A DNA stretch of 64,000 nt from Sphingopyxis sp. FD7 (GTDB taxonomy: Bacteria; Pseudomonadota; Alphaproteobacteria; Sphingomonadales; Sphingomonadaceae): assembly GCF_003609835.1 (NCBI RefSeq), contig NZ_AP017898.1:2914001-2978000 (forward strand). Reading direction: 5' to 3'. The notes under the pieces are model-generated. The model made no database searches and was not told the DNA's origin. It saw only the letters and a list, made by a program, of their open reading frames with translations. Shown one piece after another: positions 53,832 through 62,205 of this stretch. The position numbers were made by a program, and so were the translations under genes. How positions within the stretch are numbered: the first letter of the stretch is position 1; each line of letters starts with the position of its first letter.

Positions 53832-55351
53832 CCGAGGCCGCGACCGCGATTTCCCAAACCGGCGAAGGCGGCGAAGCGGCCGATTGGCAGCGGCTGCACC
53901 CCGCAACGCTCGCGCTCGCCATCGCCGGGCTGGGGCCCCGATCGCTCAACCTCCTGCCCGCGGTCGCGGCGCTGGGCTTTACCGGCAACTGGATGTGGAT
54001 CGTTCCCGCGATTCTGGCCTTTCTGCTGCTGTCGCTCGTCACCGCATGGTTCCAGTGGCTGCGCTTCCGCTTCCGTGTCGGCGACGACGAGCTGGCGATC
54101 GAAAGCGGCGTTTTCGCGCGCCAGCACCGCACCATCCCCTTCGACCGCATCCAGGACGTCAGCATCGAACAGGGCCTCGTCGCGCGCGCGCTCGGCATCG
54201 CGAGGGTGGGGTTCGAGACGGGCGCGGGCGGTCAGGAGAATGACGCCCATCTCGATTCAATCGGACTGGACGCGGCGCAGGCGCTGCGCAGGGCGATCCG
54301 CGCGCATCGCAGCGGCGCGGTCGCGGCGCCCGTTTCCGATTCGCCGGAGAGCGCGGCCGCCGACGCGGACCGGCTGCTCTTCGCGATGGGGCCGCGACGG
54401 CTGCTGGTCGCCGGGCTGTTCAATTTCTCGCTCGCCGCGCTCGCCGTCGTCGGCGCCGCGATGCAATTTTTCGACGGGCTGTTGCCGTTCGATTTCAACA
54501 TCTTCAACCCGATGGACTGGATCGACCTTGCCGAGGATTATGGGCTCGATCAATGGCTGCTCGCGCATCGCTGGGTCGCGGGGATCGGCGCGGCGGCGTC
54601 GTTGCTGCTCATCGGCTTTGCGAGCGGCGTCGCGACGATGTTTTTCGCCAACTGGAACTTTCGCCTGACCCGCGAGCCGCGCACGCTCCGCCGCACGCGC
54701 GGCTTGACGACGCGCACCGATGTCGCGGTGCCGGTGCGCCGCGTGCAGGCAGCGATCCTGATCACCGGCTGGTTTCGCCGCCGCTTCGGCTGGCACGAAC
54801 TGAGGCTCCAGAGCCTCGCGAGCGACGGCGAGAAGGAACGCGACCATCAGATCGTTCCCTTTGGCCGCTTCGCCGAAATCGATCCCGTGCTGGCCGAAGT
54901 CGGCGTCGTGCGGCCCGACGAGATGACCGATTGGCACCGGAGCCACGGCGTCGTCGCGCTCGGCGGGCTGGTCGGGGCGCTGTTCGCGGCGCTCGGCGGG
55001 CTGACCGCGATGCTGTTCGGCCAGCCGCTCGGCGGGCTGGGGGTCGCCGCAGGCACATTGATCGCGGCCGCGTCGCTGTTCGGCGCGCGCTTTCATCGCT
55101 GGGCGGAGATGGACGATCAGCTTGCCATCCGCCGCGGCTGGTGGACGCAGCACACGACGCTGCTCCCTTACGCTTCGGTGCAAAGCATCGACCTCAAGAG
55201 CGATTTCATCCAGCGCCCGCTCGGCCTGGCGACGCTCGTGTTCGGCGTGCCGGGGGGCAGCGCGCTTGCGGCGCACGCGATTCCGGCGATCCCGGCGGCG
55301 ACCGCGCACGCGCTGCGCACGCGCATCCTCGCCGCACGGAGTCGGCGATGA
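53828..55351 (+). CDS. PH domain-containing membrane protein (YdbT-like), multiple bPH2 domains
   Basis: A 507-residue membrane protein with three bPH2 repeats, each after a membrane segment pair: RFRVGDDELAIESGVFARQH; NFRLTREPRTLRRTRGLTT; and DQLAIRRGWWTQHTTLLPY followed by SVQSIDLKSDFIQRPLGLA. It is coupled to the small bPH2 gene upstream and to recJ downstream, both by 4-base ATGA overlaps. The family is predicted to act at the membrane; no function is proven. Confidence 0.93.
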   Translation: MTEAATAISQTGEGGEAADWQRLHPATLALAIAGLGPRSLNLLPAVAALGFTGNWMWIVPAILAFLLLSLVTAWFQWLRFRFRVGDDELAIESGVFARQHRTIPFDRIQDVSIEQGLVARALGIARVGFETGAGGQENDAHLDSIGLDAAQALRRAIRAHRSGAVAAPVSDSPESAAADADRLLFAMGPRRLLVAGLFNFSLAALAVVGAAMQFFDGLLPFDFNIFNPMDWIDLAEDYGLDQWLLAHRWVAGIGAAASLLLIGFASGVATMFFANWNFRLTREPRTLRRTRGLTTRTDVAVPVRRVQAAILITGWFRRRFGWHELRLQSLASDGEKERDHQIVPFGRFAEIDPVLAEVGVVRPDEMTDWHRSHGVVALGGLVGALFAALGGLTAMLFGQPLGGLGVAAGTLIAAASLFGARFHRWAEMDDQLAIRRGWWTQHTTLLPYASVQSIDLKSDFIQRPLGLATLVFGVPGGSALAAHAIPAIPAATAHALRTRILAARSRR

Positions 55352-57114
55352 GCGAGGCGGCGCTGGGCATCACCCGCTCGATCGCGGGCCAGCCGTGGCG
55401 CTGGCGGCGCGCGAGCGCCGACATGGTCGGCGAGAATCTGGCACCCGACGACCTTGTCACACAGTTGCTGCTCGCGCGCGGGGTTGCGCGCGACGACCTC
55501 GAGCGCCAGCGCACCCCGACCTTGCGCGGCTTCATGCCCGACCCGTCCTTGTTCCGCGACATGGACGCCGCCGCCGCGCGGCTCGCCGATGCGGTCGAAA
55601 GGCACGAGGCGGTGACGATCTTCGGCGATTATGACGTCGACGGCGCGACATCGGCCGCGCTGCTCGTCCGCCTGCTCCGCGCGCTCGGGCTGCCGGTCGG
55701 CGCCTATATCCCCGACCGTCTGATGGAAGGCTATGGCCCGTCGGGCGCGGCGCTGGTCAGGATCGGCGAAGCGGGGTCGAAGCTGGTCGTCACCGTCGAT
55801 TGCGGCGCGCAGGCGTTCGACGCGATCGCCGAGGCCAATGCGGCGGGGGTCGAGGTGATCGTCGTCGACCATCACCAGTGCGCGACCGCCCTCCCCGCCG
55901 CGCTCGCGCTGGTGAACCCCAATCGGCTCGACGAGGCGCCAGAGGCGGCGGTCCACGGCAATCTGGCGGCGGTCGGCGTCGCCTTCCTGCTCGGCGCGGC
56001 GCTGCTCCGCACGCTGCGCGCGCGCGGCTTTTTCACAAGCCGCGACGAACCGCCGCTGATCGACCTGCTCGATCTGGTCGCATTGGGCACCGTCGCCGAT
56101 GTCGCGCGGCTCACCGGCTTCAACCGCGCGCTGGTGACGCAGGGACTGAAGGTGATGGCGCGGCGCGGCAATATCGGCCTCGCTGCGCTGATGGACGCGG
56201 CAAGGCTCACCAAGCCGCCGGGCGCAAGCGACATGGGCTTTGCTCTCGGCCCGCGGATCAACGCGGGCGGGCGCGTCGGCAAGTCGGACCTTGGCGTCCG
56301 CCTGCTGACCACCGACGACCCGCAGGAAGCCGCCGACATCGCGCAGCAATTGTGCCGCCTCAACGAGGAGCGCCGCGCGATCGAAGCAGCCGTGCTCGAC
56401 GAGGCGCTGGCGGCGAGTGCTGCGTGCGGCAATGCGCCCGTGGCGGTCGTTGCCGGTGAAGGCTGGCACCCCGGCGTGATCGGCATCGTCGCCGGGCGGC
56501 TGAAGGAACGGCTGCACCGTCCCGCGGTCGTCATCGCGGTCGACGAGGAGGGCGTCGGAAAGGGATCGGGCCGCTCGATCAGCGGGGTCGATCTGGGCGC
56601 GGCGATCCTCGCTGCCAAGGAGACGGGACTGCTCGTCGCGGGCGGCGGTCATGCGATGGCGGCGGGGCTTACCGTCGCGGCGGAGCAGATCGACGCGCTC
56701 GGCGCTTTCCTGAACGACCGGCTCGCGGCGGACGTCGAGCGCGCGAGCGGCGAGCGGTCGTTGCTGATCGACGCCGTGCTGGCGCCGCGCGGCATTTCGC
56801 GGCTGTGGTGCGACGCGATCGAGAGCGCGGGCCCCTATGGCGCCGGCTGGCCCGCGCCGCGCGTCGCGACCGGGCCGGTACGAATCGTCGAATCGGGGAT
56901 CGTCGGCGCCGATCACGTCCGGCTGATCGTCGCGGGCGACGACGGCGCGCGGTTCAAGGCGGTCGCCTTTCGCAGCGCCGAAACGGTGCTGGGGCAGACA
57001 TTGCTCGGCGCGCGCGGACGCAAGCTGTGGCTCGCGGGCCGGGCGAAACGCGACGATTGGGGCAGCCGCCCCGCCGCCGAGCTGCACCTGGAGGATGCCG
57101 CCTGGGCCGACTGA
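55348..57114 (+). CDS. recJ: Single-stranded-DNA-specific exonuclease RecJ
   Basis: RecJ (588 residues) degrades single-stranded DNA 5' to 3' in recombination and mismatch repair. DHH-family motifs are visible: DYDVDG (94-99), VTVDCGAQ, DHH (174-176), and the DHHA1 part with GEGWHPGVIGIVAGRLKER and the GGGHAMAAG motif. The start at 55348 overlaps the previous stop by 4 bases. It is the last chromosomal protein gene before the tRNA and the integrated element. Confidence 0.97.
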   Translation: MSEAALGITRSIAGQPWRWRRASADMVGENLAPDDLVTQLLLARGVARDDLERQRTPTLRGFMPDPSLFRDMDAAAARLADAVERHEAVTIFGDYDVDGATSAALLVRLLRALGLPVGAYIPDRLMEGYGPSGAALVRIGEAGSKLVVTVDCGAQAFDAIAEANAAGVEVIVVDHHQCATALPAALALVNPNRLDEAPEAAVHGNLAAVGVAFLLGAALLRTLRARGFFTSRDEPPLIDLLDLVALGTVADVARLTGFNRALVTQGLKVMARRGNIGLAALMDAARLTKPPGASDMGFALGPRINAGGRVGKSDLGVRLLTTDDPQEAADIAQQLCRLNEERRAIEAAVLDEALAASAACGNAPVAVVAGEGWHPGVIGIVAGRLKERLHRPAVVIAVDEEGVGKGSGRSISGVDLGAAILAAKETGLLVAGGGHAMAAGLTVAAEQIDALGAFLNDRLAADVERASGERSLLIDAVLAPRGISRLWCDAIESAGPYGAGWPAPRVATGPVRIVESGIVGADHVRLIVAGDDGARFKAVAFRSAETVLGQTLLGARGRKLWLAGRAKRDDWGSRPAAELHLEDAAWAD

Positions 57115-57170
57115 GTCCGCGCGCCCGCGCGCCCGCGCAACATTTTTGCGCCGCACCGGCCGTCGCACGC

Positions 57171-57199
57171 TTGACCGCGCGGGAAGGCGCGTCTAAGGC
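57171..57199 (+). promoter_or_regulatory. Candidate promoter of tRNA-Glu
   Basis: TTGACC (57171-57176), a 17-base spacer, and TAAGGC (57194-57199). The mature tRNA starts 20 bases after the -10. The layout matches the proposed rplU promoter. Confidence 0.6.
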
Positions 57200-57218
57200 G
57201 CCGCTTCACCGATCAGAC

Positions 57219-57294
57219 GGCCCCTTCGTCTAGCGGTCTAGGACGTCGCCCTTTCACGGCGAAAACACGGGTTCGAGTCCCGTAGGGGTCACCA
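57219..57294 (+). tRNA. tRNA-Glu (anticodon TTC)
   Basis: A 76-base tRNA with an encoded CCA end. The acceptor stem GGCCCCT pairs with AGGGGTC (one G-T pair). The anticodon stem TCGCC/GGCGA encloses the loop CTTTCAC, so the anticodon is TTC (57253-57255). The T arm contains GTTCGAGTC. The integrase gene directly downstream suggests that the 3' half of this tRNA is the integration site. Confidence 0.97.
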
Positions 57295-57316
57295 TCGGCG
57301 GATATCCGCCGTTTGA

Positions 57317-57625
57317 TCATAGCGGTGGCGTCACCGATATGGTCGGTTCCCCCAGCAGTTCCCCCACGGGTTCCCCCAGCGCCTGATTTGCGCGCTCGAT
57401 AATGTCGCTCGGCCAAGGCCCGTAGATGATGCCCGAACCGGGAGCAGGCTCGCCTGGCTCAAGGATCTTCGTGTCGAATCGATAACGAAACCCGCGCACG
57501 TCGTTCTCGGGCTCGGGATTTGAAATGAAGATGCGATAGCCCTCGCCCTTCGACGCGGCCTGTCGGCAAAGCTGCTCGGCGAGCGCTGCGAGCTGCTCGG
57601 CGGCGTGGTGTTCAAAAATGCTCAT
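57317..57625 (-). CDS. Hypothetical protein between integrase and tRNA
   Basis: A 102-residue open frame whose ATG shares a base with the integrase stop (TAATG). The protein has no recognised domain; the middle (YRIFISNPEPENDVRGFRYRF) looks folded. The C-terminal end is encoded by three 12-base repeats (GTTCCCCCA every 12 bases, 57346-57381 on the plus strand), giving LGEPVGELLGEP. It lies directly beside the attachment site, so the end of the frame may have been shaped by integration. Confidence 0.5.
   Translation of the reverse strand: MSIFEHHAAEQLAALAEQLCRQAASKGEGYRIFISNPEPENDVRGFRYRFDTKILEPGEPAPGSGIIYGPWPSDIIERANQALGEPVGELLGEPTISVTPPL
57346..57381. repeat. 12-bp tandem repeat, 3 copies, next to the attachment site
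   Basis: GTTCCCCCAGCA, GTTCCCCCACGG and GTTCCCCCAGCG follow each other without gaps. The unit length keeps the reading frame of the small gene it lies in. Confidence 0.7.
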
Positions 57626-58782
57626 TATCGTCCCATCTTCGAGAAGGGCACGGCCGTCATCTTTGCCGCGGCGCCCTGGGCGATCGTCAGCGCGCGGGCG
57701 CGCTTGCCGTAGTGGCGGACCGTCTCGGGCGTCATGCCGAGGATCGCGCCGACGTCGGTGTCGCTGAGGCCGGTTTCGAGCAGGTAGCAGCACGCGTTCT
57801 TGCGCAGGCCGTGGAAGGTGTAGAGCGCCTGCCCCTGCGAATCGACGTGGCCCAGCTTCTTCATCATGCGCCGGATCTGCGACTGGATCGCCTCTTCGCT
57901 GCTGAAGGGGCGGCCGCTGCGGTCGTAGAGCACGGTGACGGCCTTCTTGGGCAGCTTGTCGATCTCCTCGCGCCAGAGCGGGTGCACGGGCACGCTGGCG
58001 TCGACATCGGTCTTGAACTGGGACAGCGACATGATGCCCGTCTTCAGCCAGCTGTGATGGATGCGAATCACGTCGCTGATACGCTGGCCGCTGCAAAGCC
58101 CGGTGGCGATCGCCAGCCAGAGCATCTGGCTCGCCTCGGCCTTCGCCTCCTCGAGCACGGTGGCGGGCCATGGTTCGTGCTCGCCGATCGGCAGCGGGGC
58201 GATGTCCGCCGCGGGATTGTCGGCCCGCCAGTCGCGCTCGGTGGCATAGGTGAGCATCAGTTTCAGGACGGTGAGCCAGACGTTCGCCTTGCCCGGCGTG
58301 CTCGCCAGCCCGTCGCGGAGCTCGTGGATATGGACCGGCCGGATGCCCTTCACGTCGAGGTCGCGCACCGCGGTGCGCTTCTTCGTCTTCTGGTTTTCGT
58401 AGATGAAGTCCGGATCCTCGAACATCGCGACGTAGCGCAGATAATTGGCGAGGGTGCTCGGCGAATAAGGCTTGATGCCCTTTTCCGGCTGGCCCTCGCG
58501 CTTCTTGCGCTTGCGCTGCTTCTTCGTCCAGCCGGCGGCGAGCGCGGTGCGGAAGGCAGTCGCCAGCGCCCAGAAGCTGCCGGGCTCGGGCGTGTCGCGC
58601 GATTCGGGCGCCGTGGCATATTCGCGGTTGACCCGGTCGAGCTCGATCGCGAAGCGCGGGTCGGTCGGCGCCGGAAGCTTGACGTAGAGATCCTTCCGCT
58701 TCCCCGCCTCGTCATAGTAGCGGAAGCGGCGATAGAAGCTGCCCTTTTTCTGGCAGACACCGGGGATGTTCAAGCGTCCCAT
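57625..58782 (-). CDS. int: Tyrosine-type site-specific integrase
   Basis: A 385-residue phage-type integrase. Catalytic residues are visible: R234 (GLCSGQRISDV), K257 (SQFKTD), H324 and R327 (FHGLRKNA), H357 and the nucleophile Y358 (VRHYGKRA). The N-terminal core-binding domain spans about residues 65-180 and includes an inserted basic stretch (KKQRKRKKREGQ). It sits 330 bases from tRNA-Glu and points toward it, the standard layout for tRNA-targeting integrases. Its start overlaps the excisionase-like gene by 13 bases. Confidence 0.96.
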   Translation of the reverse strand: MGRLNIPGVCQKKGSFYRRFRYYDEAGKRKDLYVKLPAPTDPRFAIELDRVNREYATAPESRDTPEPGSFWALATAFRTALAAGWTKKQRKRKKREGQPEKGIKPYSPSTLANYLRYVAMFEDPDFIYENQKTKKRTAVRDLDVKGIRPVHIHELRDGLASTPGKANVWLTVLKLMLTYATERDWRADNPAADIAPLPIGEHEPWPATVLEEAKAEASQMLWLAIATGLCSGQRISDVIRIHHSWLKTGIMSLSQFKTDVDASVPVHPLWREEIDKLPKKAVTVLYDRSGRPFSSEEAIQSQIRRMMKKLGHVDSQGQALYTFHGLRKNACCYLLETGLSDTDVGAILGMTPETVRHYGKRARALTIAQGAAAKMTAVPFSKMGR

Positions 58783-59003
58783 CCCGTCGAGGTGTCACCG
58801 AAACCGCTGCGGCGGTCAATATAGGCGTCGAGCAGCCGGATGTCCCACAGCTTCACATTGCCGTTCGTGTCGCTGTGCGAGGGCAGGAGCCGCTTCGCCA
58901 CGTCTTCGCGGAATTTGGTGCGGCCACGGCCGACATACGCCGCAGCCGTCTCCTCGTCGACCAGGCGGGGCGTTATTGCTGCGATGGTGGCGTGCTTACC
59001 CAT
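58770..59003 (-). CDS. Small DNA-binding protein, putative excisionase (AlpA/Xis-like)
   Basis: A 77-residue protein with an MerR/AlpA-like helix-turn-helix: ITPRLVDEETAAAYVGRGRTKFREDV, then a wing-like stretch with the xxLWDIRLLDAYIDRR ending. The position immediately before the integrase supports a role in excision or element regulation. The ATG at 59003 overlaps the upstream gene stop by 8 bases. Similarity is by pattern only. Confidence 0.7.
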   Translation of the reverse strand: MGKHATIAAITPRLVDEETAAAYVGRGRTKFREDVAKRLLPSHSDTNGNVKLWDIRLLDAYIDRRSGFGDTSTGWDA

Positions 59004-59424
59004 AGCCGGCTCGCATGTCATCGAGCAGCCAGTCGGGGGCGAGGAAGCCTTCGCCAATCAGTTCCTCGACCTTGGCGATCGCGTCGGCCATGTCGGTGAA
59101 CTCGAAGGTCTGCCCCGCCGCAGGATGGTCGATCGGCTCCCGATTCGCGTCGAGCCAAGCAAACCATTCCGGATTGCCTTTGCCGAGCTTCGTTTTCGGG
59201 TCGACGTCAATGACCTTCTGACCCGTGAAAGGTCGGCTCGGCCGGTGCCGATTTCCTGCGACGTTCACCGACACGAAACCGTCGACGTGATCGTAGATAT
59301 GGAAATCGGATGTCGGCACATCCCAGTAAAGGTCGCCCCGCACGAAGAATTCGATCGCGCTGACACCTTCGGGAAGGGCGAGCGGGGTGCTCCAGCGAAC
59401 GTAGCTCAATGCGCCGCCCTCCAT
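58996..59424 (-). CDS. Element protein of unknown function
   Basis: A 142-residue acidic protein. The frame is well supported by overlaps on both sides, but the start is uncertain: ATG at 59424, or a TTG at 59409 that overlaps the DUF1643 stop as TTGA. Segments such as FFVRGDLYWDVPTSDFHIYDH and a C-terminal helix with ELIGEGFLAPDWLLDDM look folded. I do not recognise a family. Confidence 0.65.
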   Translation of the reverse strand: MEGGALSYVRWSTPLALPEGVSAIEFFVRGDLYWDVPTSDFHIYDHVDGFVSVNVAGNRHRPSRPFTGQKVIDVDPKTKLGKGNPEWFAWLDANREPIDHPAAGQTFEFTDMADAIAKVEELIGEGFLAPDWLLDDMRAGYG

Positions 59425-59993
59425 AGGATCGGCGCGGCGAGTGGATCGATGCGATGCTTGCCGCGCGCCATCGGGTGCGTAGGGGCGCCGCTCTTCGTCG
59501 TCCCCCAGCACCATAGGTCAGGTTGCGGCGCGACACCGGTCTGGATTTCCTCGATGACGCTTTCATTCCATTCCCAGTCGATCTCGTTGGCGATGTTGCC
59601 GAAGCAGACGAAAACTTGATCCGCTGCCTTCGCGACGCGCGCGACGTGATCGCGGTTCGCGAATAGCTCGTCGCGGTCGTGCCAATAGCCACCGAAAGCA
59701 TTTCGCACCCGTTCGCGGCAAACCTTGGGAGCGCTCGCGACGAAGCTGTAAAAGTTGACCGCGTCGAAGCCGCCGAAACCATAATGCTGGCACCAGTGAA
59801 TCCACCAACGCGAGGTCGGGTCATCGCGATCCCCGCCTGCATCCGACGGGTTGCAGCCGATCATGCAAGCGATCGGCCCCGGTCCCCAGCGGCGGCCGAG
59901 CGTGCGCCGAACGCCCGGCGCGGGGAAGAAGGCAGTGCGACGCATGACCGGCTCGCCGAAGAGATCGACGGCAGGGGTGACAGCTTCTGTCAT
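59406..59993 (-). CDS. DUF1643 domain-containing protein
   Basis: A 195-residue DUF1643 protein, a family frequent in phages and mobile elements. The domain shows PIACMIGCNPSDAGGDRDDPT, NFYSFVASAPK, FVCFGNIA and WCWGTTKSGAPTHPM. The function is unknown; several family members accompany DNA-modification or queuosine-like genes, but none is seen here. It overlaps the MmcB-like gene by 4 bases. Confidence 0.9.
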   Translation of the reverse strand: MTEAVTPAVDLFGEPVMRRTAFFPAPGVRRTLGRRWGPGPIACMIGCNPSDAGGDRDDPTSRWWIHWCQHYGFGGFDAVNFYSFVASAPKVCRERVRNAFGGYWHDRDELFANRDHVARVAKAADQVFVCFGNIANEIDWEWNESVIEEIQTGVAPQPDLWCWGTTKSGAPTHPMARGKHRIDPLAAPILWRAAH

Positions 59994-60763
59994 GCCGCCG
60001 CCTCATTGTCCGAGATCGCGGCCATGAACGTGTCGATCGAATCGGCGAGCGGCCGGACCTTCTTCGCCAAGTCAGCCAAGCCGCCATAGGTCTTCGCGAC
60101 GCCGAGCCGGTGGACCATGCCGACGGCGCGGGCGAAGTTGTCGCCGCCGAACATGCGGCTGACCTCGTGCGGCTCCAGCCCGCAAGCGTCGTAGATCGCC
60201 TGGAGCTTCTCGTGCGCATCTTTCGCCTTGTCCTCGGCTCGGCGGACGCGGAACTCGACTTCGTTCTCGATCCGCTGTTTCGTCGTCTCCTCGTCGCGCG
60301 CTATGGCCTTCTCGATCGCTTCGCGCTCGATCTTGCGGTCGAGCTCACTGGCGCGGCGGAGCAGCGCGGCGAGGAATTCGCGCGATATCGGCACCGCCTC
60401 GGTGATCGGCGCCGGCTTGATGACGCGCAGTCCGTTGGGGTGAAGCTCGAAATGCCCCCATAGCTCGGGGAGCTCGCCTTCCTTGATCAGTCCCGGCGCG
60501 GTGACCATCCACCATTGCGAGCAATAGCGGGCGATCGCCTCGGCCTTCGCCGGCTGGCGCATCTCTTTCACCCAGTCCTGACGGCTGACCTTGATCTCGA
60601 ATCCGGACAGGGAGAGCCCGCGGGAGGGCCATAGGCCCATCGCGACGGCATCCGCCCAGCGCCGCGCGCGGCCGCCCGTGGCGTCGCCGACCTCGAAGAA
60701 CAGGGCATATTCAGGCGCGCAGAACTTCCTCGACAGCGCGGCGCGGATATCCGCGGCCCTCAT
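59990..60763 (-). CDS. MmcB-like PD-(D/E)xK protein with coiled-coil tail
   Basis: A 257-residue protein. The first 125 residues match the MmcB pattern of the restriction-endonuclease fold: Asp38, then E56-I-K58 in FEIKVSRQDW, then YCSQWWMVTAPGLIKEGELP. MmcB-type proteins are linked to DNA repair. Residues about 135-215 are a charged coiled coil (EKAIARDEETTKQRIENEVE), which ordinary MmcB lacks. Its start overlaps the upstream gene by 4 bases (ATGA). A nuclease role in the element is inference. Confidence 0.7.
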   Translation of the reverse strand: MRAADIRAALSRKFCAPEYALFFEVGDATGGRARRWADAVAMGLWPSRGLSLSGFEIKVSRQDWVKEMRQPAKAEAIARYCSQWWMVTAPGLIKEGELPELWGHFELHPNGLRVIKPAPITEAVPISREFLAALLRRASELDRKIEREAIEKAIARDEETTKQRIENEVEFRVRRAEDKAKDAHEKLQAIYDACGLEPHEVSRMFGGDNFARAVGMVHRLGVAKTYGGLADLAKKVRPLADSIDTFMAAISDNEAAA

Positions 60764-60978
60764 GCCATCGGTTCCTTCGCCCGCAGCACGATCATCGTGC
60801 TGTCTTCGTTCTTCGACTGCCGCACCCAGCCGCCCTGGCATTCGTAAAACGAGCCCTGCTTGATGGTGAGCTCGCGGCTTCCGTCGTGGAGCTTCCCGAT
60901 GATGCCGCGCTCCGTGTCGGATTCGGGGGTGAGCACGATCTGTTCGAGGCCGTCCTCGATGTAGAGGGCGATCTTCAT
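60760..60978 (-). CDS. Small element protein of unknown function
   Basis: A 72-residue protein, probably all-beta (MKIALYIEDGLEQIVLTPES at the N-terminus; IKQGSFYECQGGWVRQSKNE in the middle). It is held between overlapping neighbours (ATGA on both sides). No family recognised. Confidence 0.65.
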   Translation of the reverse strand: MKIALYIEDGLEQIVLTPESDTERGIIGKLHDGSRELTIKQGSFYECQGGWVRQSKNEDSTMIVLRAKEPMA

Positions 60979-61562
60979 GCTCGTTCTCCATCCTGCAAAG
61001 CGGCGTTGATCGCCTCGACGGCGAGATCGGCCAGCCAGGCGCGGCGCATGTTTTCGTCCATGTCCTCGCTGACGAGGGGCGTCATCGCCGCCACGGCGCG
61101 CGCGATCGCAAGGGGCGAAAGCGCGTAGCCACGCGCGCATGCCGCCTGGATGCGGGCCCTGCGCCGGGAATCGTTCCACTCCTCCCATTTCTCATCGATG
61201 ATCGAAACGTCTTCGGTCGCGATGAAGTTTGCCGCGAACAGCGCGCGGGGCAGCCCGCCGGCGGGCGGGGCGCACGATACGACATCGCCGCGGTCCCACA
61301 CCTTGCCGTAATCGACGACAACGCTCCTGACGACGCTCTCGCTGCCCACAAACGCCGGGTAGAAGCTCAAGCCCGACATCACCGACAGGAAGACCTTGCC
61401 GGTGCGGTTGACCTCGTCGAGCTCCTCGGGCCGCAATTCCCAGCAGCTGACATTGCAGGGGCCGCCGGGCTGGCGGAAGGTGTGCAGGTCCCGCACGTCG
61501 TCGCGCTCGGGCGGCGCCGTGAAGGTGAAGTTGCTGCCGGGGAAGTTGACCGCGTCAGCCAT
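60975..61562 (-). CDS. Element protein of unknown function
   Basis: A 195-residue protein. The N-terminal half is strand-rich and includes FRQPGGPCNVSCWELRPEEL, a pattern seen in small phage proteins. The C-terminal half is helical (EEWNDSRRRARIQAACARGY). I chose the ATG at 61562, overlapping the upstream stop by 8 bases. No function can be assigned. Confidence 0.68.
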   Translation of the reverse strand: MADAVNFPGSNFTFTAPPERDDVRDLHTFRQPGGPCNVSCWELRPEELDEVNRTGKVFLSVMSGLSFYPAFVGSESVVRSVVVDYGKVWDRGDVVSCAPPAGGLPRALFAANFIATEDVSIIDEKWEEWNDSRRRARIQAACARGYALSPLAIARAVAAMTPLVSEDMDENMRRAWLADLAVEAINAALQDGERA

Positions 61563-61806
61563 GGGCGGCTGCGCTCTTGCCGGTACCGTTGCAGTCTGCG
61601 CACTTGATGAAGTGCCAGCCGTCATCGTCTGGTGCCGCTTCCTCAGCTGCGGCCCAAGCGGCGCGCTCCGCTTCCGTCAACGAATCATCGTCTTTGTGGA
61701 TCGGATAAACCCCGGTTCCTTCGCACTGCCCGTTGCACATTGTGGCGGGATCGGGCGGTGCCATTCCGAGGGCCGAGTATCGGTCGGTAAATTGCAGGTC
61801 CGTCAT
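61555..61806 (-). CDS. Small CxxC-containing element protein
   Basis: An 83-residue acidic protein with Cys pairs (MCNGQCEGTG and KCADCNGTG) that resemble the CxxCxGxG zinc knuckles of DnaJ. Two such half-knuckles could bind one zinc. A J-domain protein is encoded in the same block at 63135-63719, which makes the similarity notable. No family recognised. Confidence 0.68.
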   Translation of the reverse strand: MTDLQFTDRYSALGMAPPDPATMCNGQCEGTGVYPIHKDDDSLTEAERAAWAAAEEAAPDDDGWHFIKCADCNGTGKSAAAHG

Positions 61807-61815
61807 GAAAATCTC

Positions 61816-62205
61816 CTATCGTTGCTCCGCCTCCGGGTGCGTGATGCTGCGGACCCACTCGGCGAACTCGCCGGTTTCCCGGCAGGCGCGCTCGTAGATC
61901 GCGTCGAAATTCTGGTGATGGATCTCGATAGTCGACGACTGGCGCTCGCCCTGCGCCTTCAGGTCCGCGTTTTCCTTGCGAAGCGTCGACAGCTTCTCGT
62001 TGAGATAGTCGCGGGCAAGATCGTCGAAACACTTCGGCGCGATCTCGTCGGCTTCGTCCTCGTGAACCGCCGTAACTCCAGATGCTTCGTCGGCGTCGGA
62101 TTCTGGATAGCGCCCCGCACGCTCTTTGAAGCCGGTGTAACCGCTATTGTTGGGGCGATAATAGAGGCCGCGCTTAACGAGCAGGTAGCTATGTGCCTCA
62201 GCCAT
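61816..62205 (-). CDS. Element protein with coiled coil, phage-like
   Basis: A 129-residue protein. The N-terminal half (YLLVKRGLYYRPNNSGYTGF) resembles short phage proteins that begin with a YxPN motif. The C-terminal half is a coiled coil (YLNEKLSTLRKENADLKAQG). The ATG at 62205 overlaps the upstream stop by 8 bases. Function unknown. Confidence 0.65.
   Translation of the reverse strand: MAEAHSYLLVKRGLYYRPNNSGYTGFKERAGRYPESDADEASGVTAVHEDEADEIAPKCFDDLARDYLNEKLSTLRKENADLKAQGERQSSTIEIHHQNFDAIYERACRETGEFAEWVRSITHPEAEQR

Noticed and set aside
54553..55347. Upstream in-frame extension of recJ
   Set aside because: It lies inside the coupled bPH2 gene in another frame; RecJ homology starts at 55348 with an ATGA overlap.
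55168..57168. 666-residue frame antisense to recJ
   Set aside because: recJ motifs are intact on the plus strand; the antisense protein has no motif or plausible start site.
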